A DNA stretch of 64,000 nucleotides from NCBI GenBank assembly GCA_002118135.1, contig BDIU01000265.1, positions 101,472-165,471 on the forward strand, given 5' to 3'. Below the pieces are notes generated by a model that did no database searches, was not told where the DNA came from, and was given only the letters and a program-made list of their open reading frames with translations. Every line of letters begins with the position of its first letter. Positions within the stretch are counted from its first letter, which is position 1. The translations under genes and the position numbers were made by a program. Positions 54,880 to 64,000 of this stretch are shown piece by piece. Source of the DNA: Trebouxia sp. TZW2008 (lineage: Eukaryota; Chlorophyta; Trebouxiophyceae; Trebouxiales; Trebouxiaceae).

Positions 54880-55270
54880 CAGCACTGTCAATCCTTAGAG
54901 GAAGCACTATCCTGTCATGCGGATTGCCGCCTTGTCGATTGTGCTGTGGCAGGCTTTTGCAAATTCATCTTGCTGTCTCAATGCTCACAACAGGTCTGAT
55001 GCAAGCCAATGCAAAGAAGCTGCAGCTGATGAAGCGTTGAGGCTCACAAAGCATGCTGTTTTTTTCAGCTTTCTGCTCACTGTTCTGCTTGCATTTCTGC
55101 AGCCGAAACCAGACATTGAATCACTGCTCATGCACGTCACAAACACTGGCTCAACCTCTATTGCTAAGACTGCACAACGGCGCACAGTCTTGATGCCAGG
55201 GTACTGTATGCTGCCACTGCCGCCTGGCCAAGCATCAACACTCCAGACCAATTTCAACAGCAGCTGAGAC
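54880..55270 (+). other. open frame of unknown status between duplicated blocks
   Basis: An in-frame stretch ends with DIESLLMHVTNTGSTSIAKT, AQRRTVLMPGYCMLPLPPGQ, ASTLQTNFNSS-stop, preceded by CTGCAG. Composition is less repetitive and more coding-like than its surroundings. I find no family match. It may be an exon of an unrecognised gene that includes the duplicated exon next to it. Low confidence. Confidence 0.25.
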
Positions 55271-55299
55271 AGTCTTGACAGATCGTGCACCCTGCTGTG

Positions 55300-56290
55300 C
55301 GCATACAGACAGCACTGCTGTCAGCAGCTTTGGCAGGCAGTGCTGTGCAAAGATGACAGCTACGACTCTCGACTACTTCCGCTGTCAGGTGACAGCTTGC
55401 CGTGCAGGCATGCTTGTGAAAAAGGTATGTGCAGCAAATTCGGATGAGGCTCTGCTGCAGGTCACAGCACTTTTTGCAGTGAGCTGTGACCTGCAGCAGC
55501 ACTCTGCAATCATCGCCGTCTCAAGCGTTTCACGTTGCATTGCAGCTTCCATGTGATGCATTTGGCGCCGCTGCAGCGGTGTAAAGCGCACAGAAGAGGG
55601 GTTCAGCTGTTCCTGATCACTGCGATCAGAGTTCCATCCTGGCGAAAGACATCACAGCAACCGGAACTTGCGGCTCACGCACAGCAGCGCCGCTCAGCAT
55701 GCGTCCGTGTGTGCTGCAGCATAGACGCTGTCGCTGCGCAGGTATCGCTGCGTCGTTTATGTTTCGCCAGTTTGCTATCTAGGGTTTCCTGACAGCCATA
55801 ACTGCTGCCTTGATCTGCTGGCAGGTCTTAAATAGGGGTCGTATTTTCAGTGATCATTGCCCATCAGCACAGCCGACTCTGATGGCCAAACATCACTGCC
55901 TGCCTACCATGTTGCGCAACATGGTCCCCCTAGCCCACCTTAGCCCCCCTGCCCAAACTGCCCACAATCCACCACAAAAGCCTACCATAGCAGCCAAGCA
56001 TAAAAGCCCACCATAACAGCCAAGCATAAAAGCCCACCATCAAAGCCCACCATAAGAGCCTACCACAACAGCCCAACCTAACAGCTTGCAAAAGCCCCCC
56101 ATAACAGCCCACCATATAAGCCCAACCCAACAGCCCACAAAGCCCATCATAGAGGCCCATACTACCCACCATGACCCACCATGGCCCATACTAGCCCACC
56201 ATGGCCCACAACAGCTCATGGTCCACTAGCCCACCACAGCTCAAGACCACTAAATTCCTCAACCAGCTTGTGGTCCGTGCACAACAGCGC
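55300..56290. repeat. duplicated block, copy B
   Basis: Counterpart of copy A, offset by about 1430-1525 bp. It contains QQLWQAVLCKDDSYDSRLLP followed by a GT, then the shared CpG-rich segment (55600-55790), the CTAGGGTTTCC motif and a longer AGCCCACCATAAC/AAAGCCCACCAT minisatellite (55930-56250). Confidence 0.75.
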
Positions 56291-57378
56291 AAGCAACAGC
56301 TCAGATGCAGCAAGACTTGTCGATGACATTCTTTGACAATAGGAGCAATACGCAGAAACATCTTGCCGCTTTTACTGCAAGAACTTTTTTGGTCAGCAGT
56401 AGAGGTCTTTGCAGCATATTGACAGAGTTGAGCTCAGCCAGAAGCATCACATCAGCAGCAGCTGCAGAGCATGCAAGTTATCACGAGCATGCAAGTTGCC
56501 ACAATCATGCGACGCAGGCAACTTCTCTTGGTTGCTACACATATGTGCCGTATATGTGTATGTATGTGTGTACCGCTTGTGTGCATCACAGGGCAACACT
56601 ACATCTCAAACATAACACCATTACTGCACGATAGCACCAAGGTATTGATTAAGCTGTAATCATGGTAAAAGGCAAGCAATGCCAGATAAAATGGGCCGAG
56701 AAAGATAAAAGCGGCTGTGTGCAAACACACAATGCTGCAAGGGCCATGTACAGCGTAGCTATATGCGGTTGGCATCTAGGCTACTTCCTTGCCCGCACTA
56801 ACAAAGTTATGCACCAATAGTAAGCTTGTACATGCAGGAGAAGCAAAGACACCAGTTTGAGGTTCAGGCACATGTAAATGTGATACCAAACATAAGGTAC
56901 AGATTATGCAGCAAGTGACTGAAGCATGAATCAAGATTGACCGTAGTTTGTGGCGATCACCACATCATGATACATGTATGTGCAGATCCATTTGATGTAA
57001 CAAGCAACAACAGCACACTACAGTTGGATTCAGAAACTGAAACCTCTTGCTTCATCTCAGAATGCGTATTAGCGCCAGTCCTACTTGCCCAACATGTAAC
57101 ACAATGGCATGTTGCATACTATTTAGTGGTGGTATGGCGTATGTTCAAGTGCAGGACCTGACTCAATCGAGCTTTGCCAAGTCAGAGCTCTGAGCATTTT
57201 GCTTTTCCCCACGTGATGCTGGATTTTGTGATGAAGCGCTCATGCTGCACCCCAAGCAGATTTTGCCCCTGCTCGCACACCTCCTTTCTGGCGCATCCAC
57301 GCTTGCCTTTCCCTCTGACTCGCAGACTTGGTCACATGACCGGTGACATCCTGGCCAACCGGCTTTCGTATTTTGACT
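56291..57378. other. 3' flank of BAT1-like gene
   Basis: No gene recognised. The sequence from about 57170 on is CpG- and C-rich and is directly downstream of the permease stop (minus strand). There is a short TATG-like run near 56550. Confidence 0.45.
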
Positions 57379-60300
57379 TTACACTGAGGGGTTCAGCATG
57401 CCAGCACGGACAGAGTCCTCGTAGTCTTTCAGGGCCCTAAGTTTTGCCAAGCCTCCTTTTGCCGCTCCTGCCCCTTGATACCACTTGTGTGCACCGATGA
57501 CTGGCAAGACCCAGACCGTCAATGAACCCACCAGCACAATGCCAACTGCCACCGGTGCATAGTTGAGGGTTTTGGTTGTGACTGGGTATGCAGTTGGAAG
57601 CACAAACACGACCTGCAAAGCACAGATGACAATCGTGAAAGTGCATTTGATGTGACTGGCATCCCACAAGCACAATTCCAACTGCCACAGGTGCATAGTT
57701 GAGGGTCTTGATTGTGACTGAGTATGCTGTTGGAAGCACAAATACCACCTGCAAGCACAGATGACAGATGAAAACGCCCTTGATGCTCATGGGCAAGCTG
57801 TTGCAAGCATACATACCACCTGCAAATTACAAAGGACATGATATCTTGTGCAGAAATGCGTAGCATTTGCATCAGCTCAAGTATGCAATGTGTAGAGCAG
57901 CTCTCAAACCCAAGTGACCATTGAACATCAAGATGCAAAGGGCAGTTTGTGGAAATGCAGTTGGTGCAGATGTCTTAAAGTCTTCTTGCATCACATGGTA
58001 ATCAGTCTCAAAGCTGCACAAAGGTACGTTACAAAGTCTTGGCAATGCGTCAATTGAGAGGCAGCTGCAAAAGAGGCTGCATACGGCTGTTTCATGCAGT
58101 GAAAATGCACTATTATGCAACATGACCACTTAGTGATGCTTTGTCAGGATTGCCAGCAAATTTCATCGAGGCCACTTTGCTAGAAGACACAGAGGCTTCC
58201 TTGAGTTGCATACATATGCCAAGTCAAGTTGCAGACCAAGGTTTAGACGACATACAATCAATGCCTTTTGCCTGCATAAATGTGTCATAATCATGATCAA
58301 TCATGGTCAAATGTCATGATCAAATGTTATGATCAGACGTCATGATCACTAGACCACCACTCCTGTGTCAAGATTCTTCAGCACAATCCTCATGCAGCGT
58401 GATCTGCCCAGGGTAATCAAGGCGACCACAGAACAGCAATGATTGCAACTTGGAGAAACACTCACCGTGATCAAGGCAACCCACAGGACAGCGACAATTG
58501 CAATTGGGATGCTGAAAATGCCCAGGTGGAATGTTCCCTTCACAAAATCTTTTCTGGCCACAGTGATCCTCAGCAGAATGGGAATGGCGTAAGAAATGTA
58601 CAGCCCAATTGTGGAAATGGACACCACAGCTGAGAACGCCACGTAGGACTTCAGCATAGGCAAACCCAGTAGGAATGCAAATGTGACCATGAACCAGACT
58701 GCATTTACTGGAACGCCAACCCTAGGGTTCACCTGGGACCACAGCCGTGAGAAGGGCAAGCCATGGTCTCTAGCAAAGGACCAGCACATCCTGCATCACA
58801 AAAAGTATGAATGCATGTATCGACTTTGTAAGTTTGCAAAGCGAAAAAGCCAGCGCTTGTGTCATGCATGCAGATGAGGTTGGTGCAGCTCAATGTAGCG
58901 TACATACCACAGGCGAGAGTCATGGAACATCCTGCGCCGTGCACTATGCTTGGTAGAGATGTTGTGATAAGCTTACTGAACAGATCATATGCAGTGACTT
59001 TGACATGCACACCATGCGCACGACAACACAGGTTGCCAAGAACAATGTTGAAAATAGGCTGAAACATAAACAAGCAATGCTGTCATGGCAGATGTGCACC
59101 TGGAGATGACTGATGACCCAATCATATATTGAGAGATGCTTTATTTCAGCCATGGGTGTCATGCATATGGCAGAGCTTCACCTGGAGTTGGAGATGACTG
59201 ATGACATGCCGCAGAAGAACATTGCAAACATGGGAATGCCCAAAAGCACGATTCCCCCTCCGCCATGGTGAAACCGACCCTGGAATGCGTCATAGAAGAT
59301 CTGCCCCACATAGTAGCCATTGGCTGAGCCTGTCAGCAGGTCTGATGGATCCTGCACACAATCAAAGCGCAACATGAGCTTTGCAGATGTCAGCAGTGAG
59401 ACAAAGCTCACAGAGCCATATTTCCTTGAACAAATACAGCAGGGCAACAGATTTCACCACATACAATACATGATACCAACTACTTCAGACACAACTATTT
59501 GCTGACAGTTTGTTGCGTCCATAAGCACCTAAAGGGGTTGAGTGACCTCAAAAGCAAGTCATTAAACAGCAAAGCAGACAACGCATTGGAGGAGATAATC
59601 GATACACTTGGCAGGCAGCTTGGTGATACAGCTGCACAACAGGTGCGAGAAGCACAGTAAGTGCTCAGCAGATGCTAGCTGGATGCTCAATGTGACGATA
59701 AGAACCTATGCCAGGTCAGCAACACAGTCACCTCAACAGCCATGGCAATTGGACAACTGAATGTATAACAATGGCACCTGGCATGACAATGACAATGGAA
59801 ACTGAATACTCAATGTACCACAATCATACCTGGATGCTGAATGTGATAGCAAGGACGTATGCCAATCCAGCAACTGCAGAAACCCCGATAGCCATGACAA
59901 TAGCAACAGGGGCTGATTTGTCAGCTCCCACAGTTTCCTCACTCATGTGGGCGCAGGCATCAAAACCAGTGATGGTGAACTGGGACATGAGCATGCCCAC
60001 CAAGAAGATGTAACTGCAGCAAAATGTCAATACTCAGCTTCAAGAGAGTGTAAAAGCAGGGAATTGTAATTGCAGCAGGAACAACAGTAATCAACCCAGA
60101 AACGGGCATGCCCATCAGCATGCCTCCCAAGAAAGTGTAATCGCAGCAGGACAGCCCAAGGAAGTGTAACAGCAGCATGGAGAACAGCAACAGCAACAGC
60201 AACCGCAACCGCAACCGCAACCGCAATAGCAGCAGCATTAGCAGCATCAGTAGCATTGTACACACCTGTTGTTGGTGATGCCGCTTGCAACCTCTGAAAC

Positions 60301-62332
60301 GCCATACAATTTGCCTAAATTAAGCTTCCAATACGCATACTCATTGTTATCTCATGCCACTTGCAACTTTTGATTATCACAGAAATTGCAAACAACCAAA
60401 GCTTGCGTTGTGCATACCCATTGTTGGTGATGCCGCTTGCAACTTCTGAAACGCCGTAGAACTTGCCAAAAACAAAGCTTGCGCTCTGATGCGTCGGCGC
60501 CACAGCCAGCAGCACTATCACAATGACCAAGGTGCCCACCATGTGCCAAACGGACGAGAATCCATTGAGGAAGGCGGCTATTCTGGTGCCGATGGTGTTC
60601 AGCAGTCCATGGCAGAACAGGATTGCTGCAGAAACAATTTACTAGTCAGCTCAGTTACAATGTGAATGAGCACAACCCCTTTAGCAGGGCAGGCAGCCTG
60701 CTCAACCCAAAATAGAACAAATGTGCTGTAAAACAAAGCAAGTAGTCAGCCTCATTAAAGAGGAGGAGTCATTCAGCAAGGCGGCCATTGGCAGCAAGGC
60801 GGAACCACTTGGTTCCAATGGTGGTTAGCAGTCCAGGACAGAACAAAATGGCTGCAAGAACAAACTGTGAATCAGCCCTGTCACAGCTTGATTGCAGAAA
60901 ACATATATGCTCGGAGAACTTTCAACAGCTGAAGCAAGACGTCATTCAGCATGCATCACATTAGACCAAAGTGCTGTTGTACTTCAAACAAGTTTTGGAA
61001 AAAGGATTTCTCAGCTCAGTCCTTCTGTATACAACGAGGCATCAAGAGTTGTTGTCACCTGCATAGATGCCCAGCAGCTGCCCCTGGGTTATGACCTTAC
61101 CCCCATTGCCTGCCCCCCCAGTGCCTAACACTATCATGGCTGACAGGTGGTTGGCAAGAGTGTACTCAATGGCTGCTGTCACAGCAACCTGTCCCAGAAG
61201 ATTGAACCAGCCTGCATGGGATAAGTCTTTGTACCAAGTCAAAATGCTCATTGACACTCACAGAGCTGACATGTGATTGGCTAGGGTGTACTCAATGGCT
61301 GATGTCAAAGCAACCTGTCTAAGAAGGTCACATCAGACTGCAAGCAACAAAGCATGTATTGAGACAGTGTCTTCAGAGGATGACGAGCTTATTTGATCAC
61401 ACATTGGGCTCACAATGTCTGCGACGCTTCAGCATATGCTGAGAACCTGTACTGAAGCTATGAACCATGATGCCAATTAACATGGCATAGTAACTGCACA
61501 TGCAGCATCTTCATATGCAGCATGCTGAAGCATGCGGCTGCTACCTGTGACCCAGGCAGCCAGGGGTCCCCAGCGGTCACCCCCCAGCACAGATGACCAG
61601 AAATAAGGGCCCCCAGAGGAGGGCAGGGCAGAAACGATCTCTGCCATTGCCAAACCCACAAAGGATGTCATGGCAGACACCACCACCCATCCCCACACTG
61701 CTGACACTGGGCCTCCATTTCCGAAGGCTATGCCATATGAGCCTGGAGGGAAGCAGCTCTGTGAAACACTGTAATAAGCCAAACTTGAACCCGTGGCTGC
61801 ATCTGAATGGCATCTGGAGCTTTACGGTGTTGTAAGTATGCTGATGCCGAGCATGTTGCGCAACTGACAAGATTTTACTGTCCACTGCCGAAATGCTGCG
61901 GCTGCAATGCAGCCTGGTGGTCCAAGCTGCATTGAAGCTGACTGACATGTGGCAACAGATGGATAGACAGTCGTCACCATGTGCGAACAAATGTAGCACG
62001 CTTTTCAACACAGGCACAAACACAGGCACAAACATAGACGTTGCAGCCCAGCATGTGTGGATGAAAATTCAATGTACTGTTTCACGTGGCAGAGTACAGC
62101 ATGCAGAAACGCAATGCTTACCTGTGATTCCAGTCAGGATCGAAATGATTGAGAAAGAAACAGCAAAATTTGTGAAAGTGCTGAAGCCTCTGTTCAGTTC
62201 CTGAGTGTACCCAAGTGCTGCTAGTTTCCTCTCCCCGCTGTCCTGTGATGATGTGCCGCTGTGCACGCTAGGGTCATTGTCTGACAGCTTGAACTGCTGG
62301 GTCAACAGATCGTGGCTTTTGGCAGACTCCAT
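57379..62332 (-). CDS. BAT1-like amino-acid/GABA permease (APC superfamily)
   Basis: Multi-pass membrane transporter of the amino acid-polyamine-organocation superfamily, close to Arabidopsis BAT1 (bidirectional amino acid / GABA permease). Exons: 62332-62122, 61742-61545, 61211-61059, 60625-60418, 60013-59830, 59351-59182, 58790-58466, 57612-57379; all phases agree, 560 residues. Landmarks: LAALGYTQELNRGFSTFTNF, AVSFSIISILTGITG, VGLAMAEIVSALPSSGGPYF, WFNLLGQVAVTAAIEY, FLVGMLMSQFTITGFDACAH then MSEETVGADKSAPVAI, MFFCGMSSVISNSRMCWSFA then RDHGLPFSRLW, VSISTIGLYISYAIPILLR and TLNYAPVAVGIVLVGSLTVW. About a dozen hydrophobic segments, as expected. The final ~35 residues are a polar tail. Introns contain echoes of adjoining exons. 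Confidence 0.93.
57640..57835 (-). repeat. two echoes of BAT1-like exon 8 acceptor half
   Basis: VVFVLPTAYSVTIKTLNYAP plus VAVGIVLVG copies exon 8's VVFVLPTAYPVTTKTLNYAP almost exactly (57650-57750). A shorter copy lies at 57788-57822. Both have the CTGCAAG acceptor side. Confidence 0.9.
60080..60380 (-). repeat. echoes of BAT1-like exons 4 and 5 with CCGCAA microsatellite
   Basis: Within the intron between exons 4 and 5: copies of the exon 5 acceptor (CAAGAAAGTGTAATCGCAGC at 60128), a CAGCAA/CCGCAA hexanucleotide array (60184-60225), and copies of exon 4's donor end (TTGTTGGTGATGCCGCTTGC at 60269; part near 60358). Confidence 0.8.
60775..60860 (-). repeat. echo of BAT1-like exon 4 acceptor end
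   Basis: AGCAGTCCAGGACAGAACAA with the following ATGGCTGCA copies exon 4's AGCAGTCCATGGCAGAACAG and acceptor at 60601. It is in intron 3. Confidence 0.8.
61255..61340 (-). repeat. echo of BAT1-like exon 3 acceptor half
   Basis: GTGTACTCAATGGCTGATGT and CAAAGCAACCTGTCTAAGAA at 61287-61326 copy exon 3's GTGTACTCAATGGCTGCTGT and following bases at 61161. Confidence 0.85.
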
Positions 62333-63606
62333 GCTTGATCAGTGTCAGGTTTTCGAGCACTTGCAAGCTCTGTATGAGGTCTGCAGTCAAAAGTCGTTGT
62401 CAGCGTTGATGCCCACAATTTTTGTAATGTGCGTTGTCTTGCCCACAGCCTACTATAAGACGCAAGCGAGGAGCAAGTACGCGACCTGGGTAAAGTTTAA
62501 ACCCAAAGGCAGCGCGAAATTTTGCGGTGATGCAGTGCATGAAGCATAAGCGAGGAGCATTGAAGTAACATCAAACCAGGCTGAATCGCTTACATCAGCT
62601 GCTCGCACATATGACCGGGTCACGACAGCGAGCAGACAAACAAAACGCGTCTTGCATGCAGGCCATGGCTTCCAAGCGTTGCAGCTATCTGTCGGCAATC
62701 ACCTGCTGGAGATTTGCAAGAAGCTCAGCTCAGGGACGCAACTCCTGTCGAGCAGCAGGGCAGAAACAACCACGCTAAGCGGTTGGCCTTGCAACTGCTC
62801 GGTCTGCACCTCTGCAGAAGACCAAACAGGCCGAGCACACGTCGGCTCCTGAAGGATCCGCAACTGCAATCGTCAACAAAACATATTAAGCAGAGATTGC
62901 CAGAGAGCGCCCAGCATCGTCGAAAAGTCGTTGTGCTTGGACTTGCCAGAAAGTATACCTGGCGCCAACGATCACCGTTTCGCCGAAGCAGCTGCACTGA
63001 GAGTACAGAGCTCTCAAGCAGGCTGTCAAGCAGGAAGTCTGTGCGTCACTTGATCGACAGATTGCACAGGAGCTGAGAAGCAAGCATGCAGCGTCTGTCA
63101 GCGACGCTATATTATATCTGACCCCTTTCAAACAGAGGGCATAAATCGACTGAGCTCTGCAGATCAGTTTGTGTTGCTTACTAATATCACGCGAAGTGGC
63201 TTAGATAGAGAAGAAGAGGGTCCGATGACCAAGACCTGTGGTCATCAGCTTCCTCAGCAGCTTCTTCTTCAGGCAGGTTCCTGCAGCTCTCCGATCAACC
63301 TGTCGGCAAGCCTTTTGTCACATCGCTTCCTCAGATTAGGATCTGAATCACAGGTTCAGACGTGTGCAGAGGTCGATCGACTTGCTTGGCTTCACGAAGA
63401 TCAAAGGCCATCTGCAGAAGCAACGAGCGTTCGGAGCTTACAACGTGAGTCACCGGCATTGCGAGCGTTTGCGCCTTTGGTCGTACTGGACATCATATGC
63501 CGAGCAGCTCAGCTTCGGTGCTTTTCGGGACTGTTAAAGTGCCTGGTCGACGGAGGTGGTCAAGTCACATGGCTGCATCTGCCTCGCGGGCGCTGCCATC
63601 AGTCGC
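62333..63606. promoter_or_regulatory. CpG-rich divergent region, BAT1-like / gene 10
   Basis: About 1.3 kb between opposite starts with dense CG dinucleotides (62590-63060, 63360-63600) and an AT patch CTATATTATATC at 63108 that could be a TATA region for the plus-strand gene. A long open frame at 63171-63617 may be 5' UTR; I could not give it a function. Confidence 0.45.
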
Positions 63607-63982
63607 ATGGCAGATAGAGCACTTGCCTTTATCAAGCACAGCAGCTCCACCCCCGATGCGTCCTGCGCAACAGGGATGGAGGCGTCGCTCGCCGTTTCAG
63701 GCAGTGATGCTGCCTGTGGAACTTCGGCAAGCAGCTTNNTCGGCAAGCAGCTTCCACGCAGTCAGCAGCAGCACCCACAGTTTGCCTGACACCAACACTG
63801 ATCTCTTGCCAGAGACCCCATTTATACTGGAGAGTACACTGCATGAAGCCAGGCCGCATGTGACATTAGTCACAAAGGAAGAGCTTGCATCAAGCACAGC
63901 CAGCCGTGTAGCGCTGCTAAAGGAGTTTCAAAGACTACAGCTGACTGCCTTCTTCCCAGTAGGCATTGCCATTGACAGCAAG
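63607..63982 (+). CDS. unrecognised protein, first exon, partial
   Basis: Frame starting MADRALAFIKHSSSTPDAS and, after the N-marked join at 63738-63739, continuing SSSTHSLPDTNTDLLPETPF, LHEARPHVTLVTKEELASST, ALLKEFQRLQLTAFFPVGIA plus IDSK, then a donor GTAGGT at 63983. The two parts are in frame only if a 14-bp duplicated sequence plus NN is collapsed. I do not recognise the family. The gene runs off the window. Confidence 0.5.
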
Positions 63983-64000
63983 GTAGGTGTGTCATATGAC

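Noticed and set aside
54340..55790. CTAGGGTTT motifs considered as telomeric repeats
   Set aside because: Only single copies; more likely telo-box-like promoter motifs in the duplicated blocks.
55930..56172. Gly/Trp/Tyr-rich repetitive frame
   Set aside because: Translation of the AGCCCACCATAAC minisatellite.

Overview
The window looks like nuclear DNA of a green alga, probably a trebouxiophyte-type chlorophyte (inference). Genes are intron-rich (up to 19 coding exons), proteins are plant-like (a BRUTUS-type iron sensor, a BAT1-type amino-acid permease, a plastid-type DUF1338 protein, a methionyl-tRNA synthetase with an EMAPII-like tail), introns are almost all GT-AG, and a scrap of mitochondrial nad2 sits in one intron. 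I rebuilt gene models by hand from protein similarity, splice-site position and exon phase; nearly all junctions keep frame.

Layout: (1) 247-2147 +, glyoxalase/VOC protein; (2) 2940-5240 -, RNase P subunit RPP30; (3) 5656-7434 +, unrecognised ~182-aa protein, divergent from RPP30; (4) 9637-16058 -, DUF1338 / 2-oxoadipate dioxygenase-decarboxylase family; (5) 16798-28521 -, BRUTUS-like protein with three hemerythrin domains, CHY/CTCHY zinc fingers, RING and zinc ribbon (19 exons, ~1207 aa); (6) 29188-31990 +, DNAJC9-like J-protein, divergent from gene 5; (7) 32577-50507 -, cytosolic methionyl-tRNA synthetase with an N-terminal GST-like domain and a C-terminal tRNA-binding OB fold, ~18 kb; (8) 51301-53250 +, G-patch protein, divergent from gene 7; (9) 57379-62332 -, BAT1-like amino-acid permease; (10) 63607-end +, start of an unrecognised gene, divergent from gene 9. 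These are housekeeping and metabolic genes with no obvious shared pathway; the regular organisation is pairs of divergent genes with CpG-rich starts and CpG-poor bodies.

The most striking feature is not a gene. Almost every intron, and several 3' flanks, carry decayed direct copies of half of the neighbouring exon together with its splice junction. I call these exon echoes. They occur as one to six tandem copies, explain most non-exonic sequence in genes 4, 5, 7 and 9, and create many false ORFs. Other elements: two short TA-flanked terminal-inverted-repeat elements and a third relic, the nad2 fragment, a ~178-bp intronic satellite, several minisatellites, a ~0.9-kb duplicated block at 53.9-56.3 kb, and two N-marked assembly joins, one of which seems to have broken a reading frame.
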